From Kordiimonadaceae bacterium (GTDB lineage Bacteria > Pseudomonadota > Alphaproteobacteria > Sphingomonadales > Emcibacteraceae), in assembly GCA_018699075.1 (NCBI GenBank), contig JABIPV010000364.1, positions 1 through 5,229 on the forward strand: a stretch of 5,229 bases of DNA, written 5' to 3'. Below, piece by piece: positions 1 through 5,229 of the stretch. Under the pieces are notes generated by a model that made no database searches, was not told the DNA's origin, and saw only the letters and a program-made list of their open reading frames with translations. A program made the translations under genes and the position numbers. Positions within the stretch are counted from its first letter, which is position 1. Each line of letters opens with the position of its first letter.

Positions 1-155
1 AGGAAGTAAAACAGAAGAAATTCCTGCAGAATAATATTAAGAGGCGAACATTCACTGCTGGCCTTATTCTTTTGTAATATTATGGCATCACTTTTTAAGA
101 GCTATTCATAATAAACCCTGTTAATGTCCAAAAAAATTATTCAGGGTAATTTTAA
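1..155. other. Left-edge leader region upstream of the MFS gene, no confirmed gene
   Basis: No gene can be supported here. Two short plus-strand frames are open from the window edge: one ends at 32-34 (peptide ending TEEIPAE) and one at 75-77 (ending AGLILL). Either could be the tail of an upstream gene, and the sequence does not decide between them. On the minus strand a GTG at 53-55 opens a frame that runs off the left edge, also unsupported. A -10-like hexamer CATAAT at 107-112 might serve the MFS gene, but no good -35 element sits at the right distance, so I do not call a promoter. The region is AT-rich, as expected of an intergenic leader. Confidence 0.4.
115..147 (+). promoter_or_regulatory. 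Possible hairpin covering the MFS ribosome binding site
   Basis: ACCCTG at 115-120 is the exact reverse complement of CAGGGT at 142-147, and the latter contains the Shine-Dalgarno-like AGGG (143-146) that lies 9 bases before the MFS start codon. Inside, TAAT (122-125) can pair with ATTA (136-139), leaving a loop of about 10 bases. If the RNA starts upstream of 115, this stem would hide the ribosome binding site. If transcription starts from the CATAAT-like box at 107-112, the left arm would be partly lost and the idea fails. This is inference from pairing alone. Confidence 0.3.
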
Positions 156-1349
156 ATGGACGAAATAAACGCTAAAAAATCTAAATTGGCATTAATATAC
201 ATGGCTGTGATCATGGCCATCGTTTTTTCAGTTTGGAATGTAATGCTGAATAATTTTGCCATAGAACGGGCCGCCTTTACAGGTTCTGATATGGGTGACC
301 TTCATTCTGTACGTGAAATTCCTGGTTTTTTAGCGTTCACGGCTGTTTTTATTTTGATCTTCATAAGAGAACAAACGCTGGCAATTTTAGCTTTATTCTT
401 GCTCAGCTTCGGCGTTCTTGCAACGGGTTATTTTCCAAGTAAATATGGTTTAATCGTTACGACGTTATTAATGTCCATTGGATTTCATTATTTTGAGACC
501 ATCAACAGCAGCTTGACATTGCAATGGCTTCCTAAAAAAGATGCACCGGCATTTTTGGGTAAGATTATTGGTTACAGTTCCTTTGCGGGGCTCGTTGCTT
601 ATGGTTCTGTTGCACTATTTACGGAAGTGTTTCATTTTGATTATGTTGTTATCTATACCATTGCAGGGATAATCGGACTGGCCATGGTTGCCCATTTATG
701 GTGGTTGTTTCCAAAATTTGAATCTTTAGTTCCACAAAGAAAGAGCCTTTTTTTAAAGAAACGATATTGGGTTTATTATGCGCTGACATTTTTAAAAGGC
801 GCACGGCGACAAATCTTTATGGTGTTTGCTGCATTTCTACTGGTTGAGAAGTTCGATTATACTTTGGCAGAAGTAACCACTTTGTTCTTGATTAATAAAG
901 GCGCCAATATTTTCGTTGCTCCTTATATCGGAAAGATCATCGGTAAAATTGGTGAAAGCCGCGCATTATCAATTGAATATGTTGGATTGATAGGCGTGTT
1001 CATTGGTTATGCGTTGGTTGATGATGCAATGGTCGCGGCCGCTTTATATATTTTGGATCACTTGTTTTTTGCCATGGCAATTGGCATTAAAACCTATTTT
1101 CAAAAAATAGCTGATAGCGAAGATATGGCAGCAACCGCCAGTGTTAGTTTCACCATTGACCATATTGCTTCTGTGATCATCCCTGTAACATTTGGTTATA
1201 TCTGGATGTATGATCCCTCACTTGTGTTTTATTTGGGTGCAGGATTTGCTGTACTTTCCCTGATCGCATCAAACATGATCCCGCGCATGCCAGAGCCGGG
1301 AAATGAGTTTGTCTGGTCACAAAAAGAAAAATTCACTCCATTACAATAA
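156..1349 (+). CDS. MFS-type transporter, 12 membrane helices, substrate unknown
   Basis: A 397-residue integral inner-membrane protein with about twelve hydrophobic segments (roughly residues 9-29, 55-72, 74-92, 98-118, 134-156, 162-184, 203-230, 238-263, 270-288, 290-312, 330-350, 354-374). The count, the length and a central polar stretch near 185-202 fit a major facilitator with two six-helix halves. The classical motif A is absent after helix 2 (the link there reads IREQ), but a degenerate version follows helix 8 (PYIGKIIGKIGESRAL, 256-271). Charged or polar residues inside helices (H111, E114, D301, H302, D335, H336) could take part in substrate or proton coupling. The family resembles uncharacterised proteobacterial MFS permeases, and I cannot name a substrate. 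The start is supported by AGGG at 143-146 and a short cytoplasmic N-terminus rich in Lys. The 3' end overlaps the convergent protease gene by 17 bp. Confidence 0.85.
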   Translation: MDEINAKKSKLALIYMAVIMAIVFSVWNVMLNNFAIERAAFTGSDMGDLHSVREIPGFLAFTAVFILIFIREQTLAILALFLLSFGVLATGYFPSKYGLIVTTLLMSIGFHYFETINSSLTLQWLPKKDAPAFLGKIIGYSSFAGLVAYGSVALFTEVFHFDYVVIYTIAGIIGLAMVAHLWWLFPKFESLVPQRKSLFLKKRYWVYYALTFLKGARRQIFMVFAAFLLVEKFDYTLAEVTTLFLINKGANIFVAPYIGKIIGKIGESRALSIEYVGLIGVFIGYALVDDAMVAAALYILDHLFFAMAIGIKTYFQKIADSEDMAATASVSFTIDHIASVIIPVTFGYIWMYDPSLVFYLGAGFAVLSLIASNMIPRMPEPGNEFVWSQKEKFTPLQ

Positions 1350-2826
1350 GCTTAAGTACCTGACCTCTTCTTAACGGTTGATCCTTGGTTAAACCGTTAA
1401 GAGCAGTAAAGCGCTCCACTTTATAGTCATCAAATGCCATATTTTGGGCAAGGCTTTGAATGGTATCGTTATTTTGAACCGTGATGATTTTTAATTTCCG
1501 GCCTTTTATTTGATTGGCTTCACTTTCGCTTATTTTATTGAAGCTATAAGATAAGCGCTGCAACCCTTCGGATAAGGATTGGTATGTTGCTTGAGGCGTA
1601 AGCATTAGGAAATGATATGCTTGGTCAGCAGAGTGATGAATGGCTAATAGGCGAACGATGTAATTTTGTTCGTTAATGACAGTGCTCGCCGTGCCTGTTA
1701 GGGCATCCATATCATTAATTTTTATATTTTGAATACCTTCCATAGGTGTTTCTAATTTGAAAGCCGTCCATATTTTATCTGCATAGTCACTGATGCTCAT
1801 ATCTTTCATACTTGCACCTGAGAAAATCACGGCACTGCCTTCGGCGGATCCTGTTCCTTTTGCCATGACGGCATCTGATGAATTTTGAAGTGTGAAATTT
1901 TCGGGGACTGTGAATTTTAGGCGCATTGTCGGGTGTATAAATTCGCGGCCTTTGATCACTCCTTGTTTGGGATCGTCTCCCCACATCATATTATCAATGA
2001 TGTTATAATAAAGTCCTTGTCTGCGGTCACGCGAATTTTGCGGTATTTGTGTTTCAGTTGCGGCATTAAACGCCCTTGTGACGCGGTCTTGAGTATTGGG
2101 GTGGGTGGAAAAGAAATCTGATTTTTCAGGTTCGCCCGCACGATTTGCTAAAATAAGTTGAAGTTTATGATCCGCATCTAAAGAACTGAGCATATCCGAT
2201 GACGCATATGGGTCATAACCCGCACCGCTTGAATAACGAATGCCAAGCTCATCGGATTGATATTCTTGGTTACGCGAATAACTCATTAAATAAGCTTGCG
2301 CCCCTTGGTTAAGGCTATTGGCAACGGCACTGTCGCCTGATGCGGCGCCTAAAATCATGGCACCAAGGCCTGTAAACATTTGGTTGTTATAACGTTTTGC
2401 GGAATGCCTTGCGGTGACATGGCCAATTTCATGGCCAATTACGGATGCAAGCGCACTTTCACTATTGACCATAGAAAGGATGCCGCGGGTAACATAGACA
2501 TAGCCCCCAGGGAGCGCGAAAGCATTAACAAGCGGCGTGTCCAAAACGGTAAAGGTAAACGGATAATCACTTAGTTCAGAATTGGCCACAAGTTTCTGGC
2601 CAAGATCGTTGACATATTGGTTTACGCGCTCATCTCTATACACACCGCCATTGTCGGATAGAATACCGGGATGAGCGTCTTTACCAATGGACATTTCTTT
2701 GGCCGGTGACATAAAGGGCGTAAAGTCCCTTTGACCCGTTGCGGGGTTAACTGTGGTACATCCAGACAATGATAATGGCAGGATAATAGTAAGGAAGATT
2801 GTTATATTCTTTTTATGAAACCACAT
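1333..2826 (-). CDS. M48 family zinc metalloprotease lipoprotein with C-terminal LysM-like domain
   Basis: A 497-residue secreted lipoprotein protease. The signal peptide ends in a lipobox LSGC (20-23), so C23 should be lipidated. The M48 catalytic helix is HEIGH (132-136: H132 and H136 bind zinc, E133 is the catalytic base). The third ligand is likely E188 in ExxxD (E188-D192), after SRNQ. H242 in THPNT matches the position of the regulatory histidine described for E. coli BepA. Residues about 260-440 form an unassigned domain, and about 447-494 look like LysM (TVQNNDTIQSLA, then LRRGQVLKLIV), which could bind peptidoglycan. The TPR repeats of BepA are absent. The likely role is envelope protein quality control, by family analogy. 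The start has AAGAGA (2833-2838) at good spacing. The gene follows the nuclease-fold gene after 12 bp, so it is probably co-transcribed. A 60-base sample at 2401-2460 has 31 G/C, richer than the neighbouring gene. Confidence 0.92.
   Translation of the reverse strand: MWFHKKNITIFLTIILPLSLSGCTTVNPATGQRDFTPFMSPAKEMSIGKDAHPGILSDNGGVYRDERVNQYVNDLGQKLVANSELSDYPFTFTVLDTPLVNAFALPGGYVYVTRGILSMVNSESALASVIGHEIGHVTARHSAKRYNNQMFTGLGAMILGAASGDSAVANSLNQGAQAYLMSYSRNQEYQSDELGIRYSSGAGYDPYASSDMLSSLDADHKLQLILANRAGEPEKSDFFSTHPNTQDRVTRAFNAATETQIPQNSRDRRQGLYYNIIDNMMWGDDPKQGVIKGREFIHPTMRLKFTVPENFTLQNSSDAVMAKGTGSAEGSAVIFSGASMKDMSISDYADKIWTAFKLETPMEGIQNIKINDMDALTGTASTVINEQNYIVRLLAIHHSADQAYHFLMLTPQATYQSLSEGLQRLSYSFNKISESEANQIKGRKLKIITVQNNDTIQSLAQNMAFDDYKVERFTALNGLTKDQPLRRGQVLKLIVME
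1369..1402. repeat. 11-bp perfect inverted repeat inside the protease 3' coding region
   Basis: TCTTAACGGTT (1369-1379) and its exact reverse complement AACCGTTAAGA (1392-1402) flank a 12-base spacer. The structure begins 20 bases after the MFS stop codon, and it lies within the last codons of the convergent M48 gene, in its LysM-like region. There is no T-run after it on either strand, so it is not a canonical intrinsic terminator. It could still define or protect the 3' end of the MFS transcript, which otherwise has no visible terminator. Confidence 0.45.
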
Positions 2827-2838
2827 TTATATTCTCTT

Positions 2839-3639
2839 TCATTGGATTACCAGTTGTTCTGGATGGCTTAAATCAATTGAAGGGCCATTATAATATTTTA
2901 ACCAGCCGCGAACAAATATATTTTTACCTTCTAAATTAGTCAAATTTATGTCTTTTTTTTCGAACATTTTTTTAACCCGCCCTGGAACAACGATTGTAAA
3001 ATCTGTTTTATAATCATCGCCAAAATTTAAATATGTATTGCTACGTACTGTAGCAACATCAATTATTCTACCGGATATTACCTGAAAACTATTAGTATGT
3101 TTACCGCTAATTTCTTGGGGTTTTATTTTATAATAATCAAGGCTCCAAATTCCAGTATTTTTAAGGCGAGCTTCTTTTTCTTCTTTCATCATATCGTCGA
3201 CGATGCTTCGGTTGTCGGAAAAACTATAAACCCTGGCCATACCTTGTTTAAGCATTTCGCCTTGAACCCAGGTTCCATCTTCGAGGAATAAATGAGCAAG
3301 AGCGCGGCCGTAACGGTCTAGTTTTCGACCGCCGTAATAAAGTAGAACGGATTTATTCATTGTTAGATCTCTTAGAGCATCTTTGGCCTCATAGCCAAGA
3401 GGCCATTCCTTAAAATTTTTACGGTTTAGGGCAATCTTAGGTGCCTGAATCCCTACCAAACGCACAGTGGTATTGTTTTCTAAAATGATTGTGTCACCAT
3501 CAACAATGTCTATGACAAGTGATTTAAAAAGATCGCCTTTTTCAGGCTTTAACTGGGATTTTATGTGTGCGCTGTCATAACCATAAAGAGGGGACGTAAA
3601 CCCCAATAGAATAATTATGATGAATTTATATAATCGCAT
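2839..3639 (-). CDS. Secreted thermonuclease-fold (SNase-like) protein with degenerate active site
   Basis: A 266-residue protein with a Sec-type signal peptide (KFIIIILLGF, cleavage probably near residue 20, after LYG). The SNase-like domain spans about 39-168. Compared with staphylococcal nuclease, the calcium-site motif DGDT (47-50), the first catalytic Arg (R60 in VRLVGI) and the second (R112 in DRYGRALAHL) are kept. The stretch that should read DTPE reads QAPK (65-68), so the counterparts of Asp40 and Glu43 are lost. Nuclease activity is therefore doubtful. Residues about 184-266 form a second domain (SGRIIDVATV, YLNFGDDYKTDFT, IFVRGWLKYYNGPSIDL, HPEQL) that may be another OB-like fold. 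It is the first gene of a probable operon with the M48 protease, 12 bp downstream. No Shine-Dalgarno sequence precedes the ATG, and the nearest promoter-like boxes place the transcript start at or next to it. A8 and A7 runs occur in the coding strand at 2953-2973. Confidence 0.88.
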   Translation of the reverse strand: MRLYKFIIIILLGFTSPLYGYDSAHIKSQLKPEKGDLFKSLVIDIVDGDTIILENNTTVRLVGIQAPKIALNRKNFKEWPLGYEAKDALRDLTMNKSVLLYYGGRKLDRYGRALAHLFLEDGTWVQGEMLKQGMARVYSFSDNRSIVDDMMKEEKEARLKNTGIWSLDYYKIKPQEISGKHTNSFQVISGRIIDVATVRSNTYLNFGDDYKTDFTIVVPGRVKKMFEKKDINLTNLEGKNIFVRGWLKYYNGPSIDLSHPEQLVIQ

Positions 3640-3643
3640 AATA

Positions 3644-3665
3644 TTATCATAAGAGTTGATGATAA
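3644..3665. promoter_or_regulatory. Inverted repeat overlapping the -10 box, possible operator
   Basis: TTATCAT (3644-3650) and its reverse complement ATGATAA (3659-3665) are separated by 8 bases. The left arm is also part of the odd palindrome TTATCATAA (3644-3652). The repeat covers the candidate -10 box and most of the spacer of the nuclease-fold promoter, where a repressor would be expected to bind. The same 9-mer recurs at 3722-3730 in front of the divergent gene. I cannot assign it to a named regulator. Confidence 0.35.
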
Positions 3666-3673
3666 AAGGGCAA
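3646..3673 (-). promoter_or_regulatory. Candidate sigma-70-type promoter for the nuclease-fold/protease operon
   Basis: On the minus strand TTGCCC (3668-3673) is followed after 16 bases by TATGAT (3646-3651), matching 4 of 6 and 5 of 6 consensus bases. The -10 box ends only 6 bases before the ATG at 3637-3639, so transcription would begin at about the A of the start codon and give a leaderless message. The lack of any Shine-Dalgarno sequence before that ATG agrees with this. The region is AT-rich, so chance matches are common. Confidence 0.45.
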
Positions 3674-3718
3674 TATAATTTAAATGTATAGACCTGGAAA
3701 AATTAAAAATATAACATG

Positions 3719-3733
3719 CATTTATCATAAATG
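3719..3733. promoter_or_regulatory. 15-bp dyad CATTTATCATAAATG before the SGNH gene, possible operator
   Basis: Seven-base arms CATTTAT (3719-3725) and ATAAATG (3727-3733) are perfect reverse complements around a single central C. The right arm ends on the first G of the Shine-Dalgarno sequence GAGGG (3733-3737). A one-base centre makes a DNA-binding dyad more likely than a stable RNA hairpin. Its core TTATCATAA is identical to 3644-3652, 78 bases away on the other side of the divergent intergenic region. A TATAAC box at 3710-3715 could be the -10 element of this gene, but no convincing -35 accompanies it. Confidence 0.35.
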
Positions 3734-3744
3734 AGGGCATCAAT

Positions 3745-4638
3745 ATGACAAAAGTTTTTTTTAATATATTATTTTCAGTAATGATGAGCATTGCTTTGTT
3801 AGGGCCATGTGTTTCGGTTGCAGAAACAAGAGCAGAGTTTTTAAAGTTTCAGCAAGAGGCGTTGAATATTGGCGAAGTTAATGCGGATGCCATTGCCGAG
3901 TTTTCCAGAAGATCCTTTACATTTTGGATTGCCAATGCTGTTGATTATAACAGAAGTCCAGAAAAATATGCTGATGTCATGCCGATCTATCATCAAAATC
4001 AAGAAAAATATGCGCGCGATAGAACAATTAAATTAGATAGATTTGAAGACACTATTAATAATTTCATTAAGTTTGATAAGCGAAACACTCTCGCGAATGA
4101 CCCGATTTTATTTGTCGGTAGTTCAAGTATAGTTTTTTGGGAAACGTCCCAATCATTTCCAGAATATCCAGTTATTAATAGAGGCTTTGGCGGCGCGAGT
4201 CTTCCGGAAGTTCTGCATTATTATGATGATGTGATTAAAAAGCATAAGCCTTCTATGATGGTCGTTTATTGCGATATTGATGTGGAAAACGGTAAGTCAC
4301 CTGAATTCGCGGTTAATGCATTTAAAGAACTCGTCGCTAAGGTCGAACAGGATTTCCCCACAACTCAAATGCTTCTTCTATCTATGAAACCTACATTGAT
4401 TGACGATGTATTAGGTAAAGATGTGCGTAAAAATAAAATCATAACAAATGATATGTTGTCAACTTATGCCGAAGCTCATAATAACCTTCATTATGTGGAT
4501 ATTACCAGTGTTATGATTAAAGAAGGTGAGCAATTAAAGGATGAAATATTCCTAGGTGACGGGATGCATATGAACCCACTAGGATATGAATTATGGGATC
4601 CAGTTATTAGAAAAGAAATTAGAAGAATTTTAAATTAA
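3745..4638 (+). CDS. Secreted SGNH/GDSL-type hydrolase with altered block III
   Basis: A 297-residue protein with a signal peptide (cleavage probably after A26, VSVA/ET). The SGNH domain covers about residues 118-296. Block I is GSSS (125-128), where S127 is the expected nucleophile in place of the Ser of GDS. Block II is NRGFGG (145-150) with G147. Block V is DGMH (272-275), giving the D272/H275 pair. Block III, normally GxND (often YAGDND in this subgroup), reads YCDID (175-179), so the oxyanion-hole Asn is replaced by Ile178 and the loop is one residue shorter. Activity on esters or acetylated sugars is typical of the fold, but it may be weakened here. Residues 27-95 are an extra, mostly helical N-terminal region that I do not recognise. 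GAGGG at 3733-3737, 7 bases upstream, supports the start. It diverges from the nuclease-fold gene and converges on the DUF547 gene with a 4-bp overlap. Confidence 0.87.
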   Translation: MTKVFFNILFSVMMSIALLGPCVSVAETRAEFLKFQQEALNIGEVNADAIAEFSRRSFTFWIANAVDYNRSPEKYADVMPIYHQNQEKYARDRTIKLDRFEDTINNFIKFDKRNTLANDPILFVGSSSIVFWETSQSFPEYPVINRGFGGASLPEVLHYYDDVIKKHKPSMMVVYCDIDVENGKSPEFAVNAFKELVAKVEQDFPTTQMLLLSMKPTLIDDVLGKDVRKNKIITNDMLSTYAEAHNNLHYVDITSVMIKEGEQLKDEIFLGDGMHMNPLGYELWDPVIRKEIRRILN

Positions 4639-4641
4639 TTT
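4632..4641. other. Palindrome AAATTAATTT spanning two overlapping convergent stop codons
   Basis: The SGNH stop TAA (4636-4638, +) and the DUF547 stop TAA (4635-4637, -) share the central TTAA of a perfect 10-bp palindrome, so both proteins end in Asn. Around it, GAATTTTAAAT (4625-4635) could pair with ATTTAAATTC (4647-4656) with one bulged T and an 11-base loop. That stem is almost all A-T and weak, and I do not call it a terminator. No other terminator is visible between the genes. Confidence 0.5.
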
Positions 4642-5229
4642 CGTTTATTTAAATTCCAGTCATATTTCAAAAATTTAATTTTAAACTCGCCGGACTTGAT
4701 TTTTTGTGTGTCGGCGGATGAACTGTCAAACAATTCAGAATGTTTGATAAAGTAATCTTCAATTTCATTAATGCTCGCATCGCTGTCTTCAAAGTCATCG
4801 TCATACCATTTGAATATTGATGACACACGTAAGTTATTCCCATCAAGATAATTACGTTTTTTATCGCTTAAAAATGTAGCCATTTGATCATGAAGTTGTT
4901 TTTCAAGCCGCTCACCATCATAGGCTTCAGTCTTAAGTGACGGGCAGCTTATGCTGGCGCAATTTAGGGCAAAATGAATGCGAGATTCTTTGAAATTATT
5001 TAAGATCAAATCTTTTTCAATATCATCAAGCGAGATTTGCTCACCAAATAATGAAACAATATCTTTGCCAAAAGGTGTAAAAATAATATTTCCAAGATCG
5101 CGAATAGAGTCTATTTTCGGATAGCCGGTAAGCACTAAATTGACTGTCCACGCATTATAGGCATTTATGAGAAACGCCAATTGCTCATCTTCAGACCAAT
5201 TTTCAAACTCTGATTTATTAATCGCAGAT
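4635..5229 (-). CDS. DUF547 domain protein, 5' end outside the window
   Basis: 197 residues are visible, and the reading frame stays open to the right edge. The TTG codon at 5178-5180 is not the real start: the 16 codons before it are open and encode family-like sequence (FENWSEDEQ) leading into LAFLINAYNAWTVNLVL. Other hallmarks of DUF547 are HFALNCASISCPSL with its two Cys, IFKWYDDDF, and the C-terminal IKFLKYDWNLN. The visible part therefore covers most of the domain through to its natural end, and only the N-terminus (where a signal peptide would be) is missing. The molecular function of the family is not established as far as I know, and the conserved Cys and His could be catalytic, but that is speculation. 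The gene converges on the SGNH gene and overlaps it by 4 bp. Confidence 0.88.
   Translation of the reverse strand, partial: SAINKSEFENWSEDEQLAFLINAYNAWTVNLVLTGYPKIDSIRDLGNIIFTPFGKDIVSLFGEQISLDDIEKDLILNNFKESRIHFALNCASISCPSLKTEAYDGERLEKQLHDQMATFLSDKKRNYLDGNNLRVSSIFKWYDDDFEDSDASINEIEDYFIKHSELFDSSSADTQKIKSGEFKIKFLKYDWNLNKRN

Noticed and set aside
1..55. Minus-strand GTG-initiated frame running off the left edge
   Set aside because: Only 18 codons are visible, with Phe/Cys-rich content and no recognisable family. It cannot be told from chance.
1369..1402. Canonical intrinsic terminator for the MFS gene
   Set aside because: The stem is good but no T-run follows on either strand, so it is reported only as an inverted repeat.
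1787..1984. Minus-strand open frame of 65 codons inside the protease gene
   Set aside because: It lies in another frame of the well-supported M48 gene, its peptide is Arg-rich with no domain signs, and no ribosome binding site was evident.
1933..2121. Plus-strand open frame of 62 codons antisense to the protease gene
   Set aside because: It is a shadow of the real gene with no family features.
2380..2574. Plus-strand open frame of 64 codons opposite the HEIGH region
   Set aside because: It owes its openness to the codons of the M48 active-site region and shows no independent evidence.
3097..3291. Plus-strand open frame of 64 codons opposite the nuclease-fold gene
   Set aside because: The Phe-rich run is the antisense of Lys/Glu codons (KEEKE) in the real gene.
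3644..3665. Fur-type iron box
   Set aside because: The ATGATAA/TTATCAT arms recall Fur half-sites, but the spacing and arrangement do not match the usual 19-bp box, so no regulator is named.
5178..5180. TTG as the start codon of the DUF547 gene
   Set aside because: The frame is open for 16 more codons to the window edge, and those codons match the family's usual lead-in to the INAYNA motif, so the gene simply continues beyond the window.
1..5229. A defence island, toxin-antitoxin pair, mobile element or biosynthetic cluster
   Set aside because: No transposase, integrase, direct-repeat boundary, toxin-like small gene pair or dedicated biosynthetic enzyme is visible. All five genes fit routine envelope functions.

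Overview
This window looks like an ordinary stretch of AT-rich chromosome from a Gram-negative bacterium. Three of the five genes begin with export signals (one lipoprotein, two Sec-type signal peptides) and a fourth is an integral membrane protein. The most likely host is an alphaproteobacterium. That rests on my recollection of the families, mainly the 'IQAPK'-type degenerate nuclease and the M48 protease with a LysM-like tail, and no database was searched. No mobile element, tRNA, rRNA or CRISPR array is visible, and no stretch over 300 bases lacks a gene.

Layout: 1-155 is a leader with the start of an MFS transporter gene at 156-1349 (+). That gene converges on, and overlaps by 17 bp, an M48 metalloprotease lipoprotein gene (1333-2826, -). 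Just upstream of the protease, with only 12 bp between, is a secreted nuclease-fold protein (2839-3639, -), so these two probably form one operon. A 105-bp divergent intergenic region (3640-3744) then separates the operon from a secreted SGNH/GDSL hydrolase gene (3745-4638, +). The hydrolase converges on a DUF547 gene (4635-5229, -) whose 5' end lies outside the window. Their stop codons overlap by 4 bp in the palindrome TTAA.

The common theme is the cell envelope: an inner-membrane transporter, an outer-membrane-type lipoprotein protease, two proteins predicted to be exported, and a DUF547 protein of unknown role. The protease probably works in periplasmic or outer-membrane quality control, by analogy with BepA-like M48 enzymes. 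Nothing shows that all five act in one pathway; only the nuclease-fold/protease pair has operon evidence.

The points most worth a second look are two secreted 'enzymes' with altered active-site motifs: the nuclease-fold protein reads IQAPK where active nucleases read xDTPE, and the SGNH protein reads CDID where the family has GDND. Also notable are a repeated TTATCATAA dyad in the divergent promoter region, a possible leaderless promoter for the nuclease-fold gene, and an 11-bp hairpin inside the protease gene just past the MFS stop. I did not find convincing evidence of a new multi-gene system.
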